Below, in pieces: positions 60,301 to 64,000 of a stretch of DNA of 64,000 bases. A program made the position numbers and the translations under genes. Each line of letters opens with the position of its first letter. Position 1 is the first letter of the stretch. The DNA lies in the NCBI RefSeq assembly GCF_964355755.1, contig NC_092677.1, forward strand, positions 26,630,101-26,694,100, read 5' to 3'. The notes beneath the pieces were generated by a model. It worked only from the letters and a program-made list of their open reading frames with translations. It did not search any database and had not been told where the DNA came from. This stretch comes from Antedon mediterranea (Eukaryota; Echinodermata; Crinoidea; Comatulida; Antedonidae).

Positions 60301-63300
60301 TTATATCAATATACTATATTTTTTTAGATTCTGCCTAAGTCAGCTGTGTGACTTAGGCAATTAAGGAGAGGAGACTCATAATTTTTTTAATAAAATAAGA
60401 AATACATTTTTATAGTATATTTTTTAACCCATTTGTTACAAATTCTTTCTCTTTTATTGCTACTTTCCTTTTCTAAAATCATCAGTGTTAATTTTAATCT
60501 GAAGAGCTGATGCTATTAAATTTTGTTACTTAAAGGTAGCATTTTTTGTATATAGATTATATCGACAGCCTCATAACAAAAGTCTCTAAGTCATAATTTT
60601 TGTTTTGTTTTTCTGCCTAACTCACTGCTTATATCAATATACTATATTTTTTGTGTTTCTGCCCAAGTCAGCTGTGTGACTTAGGCAATAAAGGAGAGCT
60701 GACTTATGATCTGCCTAACTCACTGCTTATATCAATATACTATATTTTTTGTGTTTCTGCCCAAGTCAGCTGTGTTACTTAGGCAATTAAGGAGAGCTGA
60801 CTTATGATCTGCCTACCTCACTGCTTATATCATTATACTGCCCTCTGTACATTATCTGAGTGCTTTTATATACATTTGCACATGCTCAGATCGTTTTTTG
60901 TGTTTCTGCCTAAGTCAGCTGTGTGACTTAGGCAATTAAGGCAAGGAGACTCATGATTTTTTAAATAAAATAAGAAATACATTTTTATAGTATATTTTTT
61001 AACCCATTTGTTACAAATTCTTTCTCTTTTATTGCTACTATCCTTTTCTAAATTCATCAGTGTTAATTTTAATCTGAAGAGCTGATGCTATTAAATTTTG
61101 TTACTTAAAGGTAGCATGTTTTGTATATAGATGATATCGACAGCCTCATAACAAAAGTGTCTAAGACATAATTTTTTTTTCTCCCTAACTCACTGCTTAT
61201 ATCAATATACTATATTTTTTGTGTTTCTGCCTAAGTCAGCTGTGTGACTTAGGCAATTAAGGAGAGGAGACTCATGATTTGTTAATTAAAATAAGAAATA
61301 CATTTTTATAGTATATTTTTTAACCCATTTGTTACAAATTCTTTCTCTTTTATTGCTACTTTCCTTTTCTAAAATCATCAGTGTTAATTTTGATCTGAAG
61401 AGCTAATGCTATTAAATTTTGTTACTTAAAGGTAGCATGTTTTGTATATAGATGATATCGACAGGCTCATAACAAAAGTGTCTAAGACATAATTTTTTTT
61501 TCTGCCTAACTCACTGCTTATATATCAATATACTATATTTTTTGTGTTTCTACCTAAGTCAGATGTGTGACTTAGGCAATTAAGGAGAGCTGACTTATGA
61601 TCTGCCTAACTCACTGCTTATATCATTATACTGCCCTCTGTACATTATCTGAGTGCTTTTATATACATTTGCACATGCTCAGATCGTTTTTTTTTTTTGT
61701 GTTTCTGCCTAAGTCAGCTGTGTGACTTAGGCAATTAAGAAGAGGAGACTCATGATTTTTTAAATAAAAAAAGAAATACATTTTTATAGTATATTTTTTA
61801 ACCCATTTGTTACAAATTCTTTCTCTTTTATTGCTACTTTCTTTTTCTAAAATCATCAGTGTTAATTTTAATCTGAAGAGCGAATGCTATCAAATTTTGT
61901 TACTTAAAGGTAGCATTTTTTGTATATAGATGATATCGACAGCCTCATAACAAAAGTGTCTAAGTCATAATTTTTGTTTTGTTTTTCTGCCTAACTCACT
62001 GCTTATATCAATATACTAATTTTTGTATTTCTGCCTAAGTCAGCTGTGTGACTTAGGCAATTAAGGAGAGCTGACTTATGATCTGCCTAACTCACTGCTT
62101 ATATCATTATACTGCCCTCTGTACATTATCTGAGTCTTTTTATATACATTTTCACATGCTCAGATCGTTTTTTGTGTTTCTGCCTAAGTCAGCTGTGTGA
62201 CTTAGGCAATTAAGGAGAGGAGACTCATGATTTTTTAAATAAAATAAGAAATACATTTTTATAGTATATTTTTTAACCCATTTGTTACAAATTCTTTCTC
62301 TTTTATTGCTACTATCCTTTTCTAAATTCATCAGTGTTAATTTTAATCTGAAGAGCTTATGCTATTAAATGTTGTTACTTAAAGGTTTTATTTTTTGTAT
62401 ATAGATGATATCGACAGCCTCATAACAAAAGTGTCTAAGACATAATTTTTTTTTTCTGCCTAACTCACTGCTTATATCAATATACTATCTTTTTTGTGTT
62501 TCTGCATATAAGTCAGCTGTGTGACTTAGGCAATTAAGGAGAGCTGACTTATGATCTGCCTAACTCACTGCTTATATCATTATACTGCCCTCTGTACATT
62601 ATCTGAGTGCTTTTATATACATTTGCACATGCTCAGATCGTTTTTTTTTTGTGTTTCTGCCTAAGTCAGCTGTGTGACTTAGGCAATTAAGAAGAGGAGA
62701 CTCATGATTTTTTAAATAAAATAAGAAATACATTTTTATAGTATATTTTTTAACCCATTTGTTACAAATTCTTTCTCTTTTATTGCTACTTTCTTTTTCT
62801 AAAATCATCAGTGTTAATTTTAATCTGAAGAGCTAATGCTATCAAATTTTGTTACTTAAAGGTAGCATTTTTTGTATATAGATGATATCGACAGCCTCAT
62901 AACAAAATTGTCTAAGTCATAATTTTTGTTTTGTTTTTCTGCCTAACTCACTGCTTATATCAATATACTATTTTTTGTGTTTCTGCCTAAGTCAGCTGTG
63001 TGACTTAGGCAATTAAGGAGAGCTGACTTATGATCTGCCTAACTCACTGCTTATATCATTATACTGCCCTCTGTACATTATCTGAGTGTTTTTATATACA
63101 TTTTCACATGCTCAGATCGTTTTTTGTGTTTCTGCCTAAGTCAGCTGTGTGACTTAGGCAATTAAGGAGAGGAGACTCATGATTTTTTAAATAAAATAAG
63201 AAATACATTTTTATAGTATATTTTTTAACCCATTTGTTACAAATTCTTTCTCTTTTATTGCTACTATCCTTTTCTAAATTCATCAGTGTTAATTTTAATC

Positions 63301-64000
63301 TGAAGAGCTGATGCTATTAAATTTTGCTACTTAAAGGTAGCATTTTTTGTATATAGATGATATCGACAGCCTCATAACAAAAGTGTCTAAGACATAATTT
63401 TTTTTTCTCCCTAACTCACTGCTTATATCAATATACTATATTTTTTGTGTTTCTGCCTAAGTCAGATGTGTGACTTAGGCAATTAAGGAGAGCTGACTTA
63501 TGATCTGCCTAACTCACTGCTTATATCATTATACTGCCCTCTGTACATTATCTGAGTGCTTTTATATACATTTTCACATGCTCAGATCGTTTTTTGTGTT
63601 TCTGCCTAAGTCAGCTGTGTGACTTAGGCAATTAAGGAGAGGAGACTCATGATTTTTTAAATAAAATAAGAAATACATTTTTATATTATATTTTTTAACC
63701 CATTTGTTACAAATTCTTTCTCTTTTATTGCTACTATCCTTTTCTAAATTCATCAGTGTTAATTTTAATCTGAAGAGCTGATGCTATTAAATGTTGTTAC
63801 TTAAAGGTTTTATTTTTTGTATATAGATGATATCGACAGCCTCATAACAAAAGTGTCTAAGACATAATTTTTTTTTTCTGCCTAACTCACTGCTTATATC
63901 AATATACTATATTTTTTGTGTTTCTGCATAAGTCAGCTGTGTGACTTAGGCAATTAAGGAGAGCTGACTTATGATCTGCCTAATTCACTGCTTATATCAT
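51315..64000. repeat. Satellite array, right block (continues past the window)
   Basis: Same family as 44860-49419, with the same long and 99-bp segments in varying order. Local runs of the 99-bp subunit occur at about 58580-58960 (spacing 99, 99, 98 bp measured at ACTCACTGC) and about 59190-59930. A subfamily marked GATATTGAC in place of GATATCGAC recurs near 46611, 47644, 51637 and 57947. Many copies contain a similar 60-70 codon minus-strand frame, judged non-genic. The array has no visible right end. Confidence 0.95.

Noticed and set aside
45872-62808. Recurrent 60-79 codon frames as a gene family
   Set aside because: Each is a copy of the same satellite segment, no domain or signal is evident, and several copies carry frame-breaking deletions.
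44860-64000. CRISPR-like array of direct repeats
   Set aside because: Repeats are continuous without unique spacers of constant size, and the genome is eukaryotic.

Overview
The window looks like AT-rich nuclear DNA of a marine invertebrate animal. Genes are split into many short exons with GT-AG borders, intergenic DNA is long, and small palindromic DNA transposons are common. Its proteins match conserved metazoan families. An echinoderm or close deuterostome relative would fit, but that is inference from general appearance; nothing here fixes the species. No tRNA, rRNA, CRISPR array or bacterial-style operon was seen.

Layout. (1) 3584-17293, plus strand: fifteen exons of PPP4R1, the HEAT-repeat regulatory subunit of protein phosphatase 4. 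The first coding exon was not found. Its introns hold MITEs, a nested 2.07-kb TIR element, minisatellites, a pogo-like element and a possible SINE. (2) 17294-24293: mostly featureless AT-rich DNA with a possible CpG-bearing upstream exon near 20.5 kb. (3) 24294-28695, plus strand: a 1411-residue C2H2 zinc-finger protein, coding region in one exon, with AT-hooks, three CtBP-type DLS motifs and SUMO-type sites. (4) 28696-33233: intergenic, with a MITE and a LINE endonuclease fragment. (5) 33234-35578, minus strand: BLOC1S4 (cappuccino) in six exons, with a Harbinger-like element in one intron. (6) 36621-40870, plus strand: a UBE2Q-family ubiquitin-conjugating enzyme whose last coding bases have been tandemly duplicated into its 3' UTR. 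(7) 42347-44116, minus strand: a nine-finger C2H2 protein rebuilt from three exons. (8) About 44860 to the window end: more than 19 kb of one satellite family with 99-bp subunits, a dyad-symmetric core and a higher-order period of about 1.03 kb. It is interrupted at 49420-51314 by a compact Ty3/gypsy-derived LTR element.

The genes are independent housekeeping or regulatory loci and do not form a pathway. BLOC1S4 and the UBE2Q gene are divergent (5' ends within about 1 kb), so a shared promoter region is possible. The UBE2Q gene and the nine-finger gene converge tail to tail. The most unusual parts are the satellite block with its embedded LTR element, the coding-sequence-derived 39-bp repeat after the UBE2Q stop codon, and the 2.07-kb nested transposon carrying a near-perfect 90-bp hairpin. 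I found no clearly new molecular system; the satellite and these mobile elements are the best candidates for undescribed sequence families.
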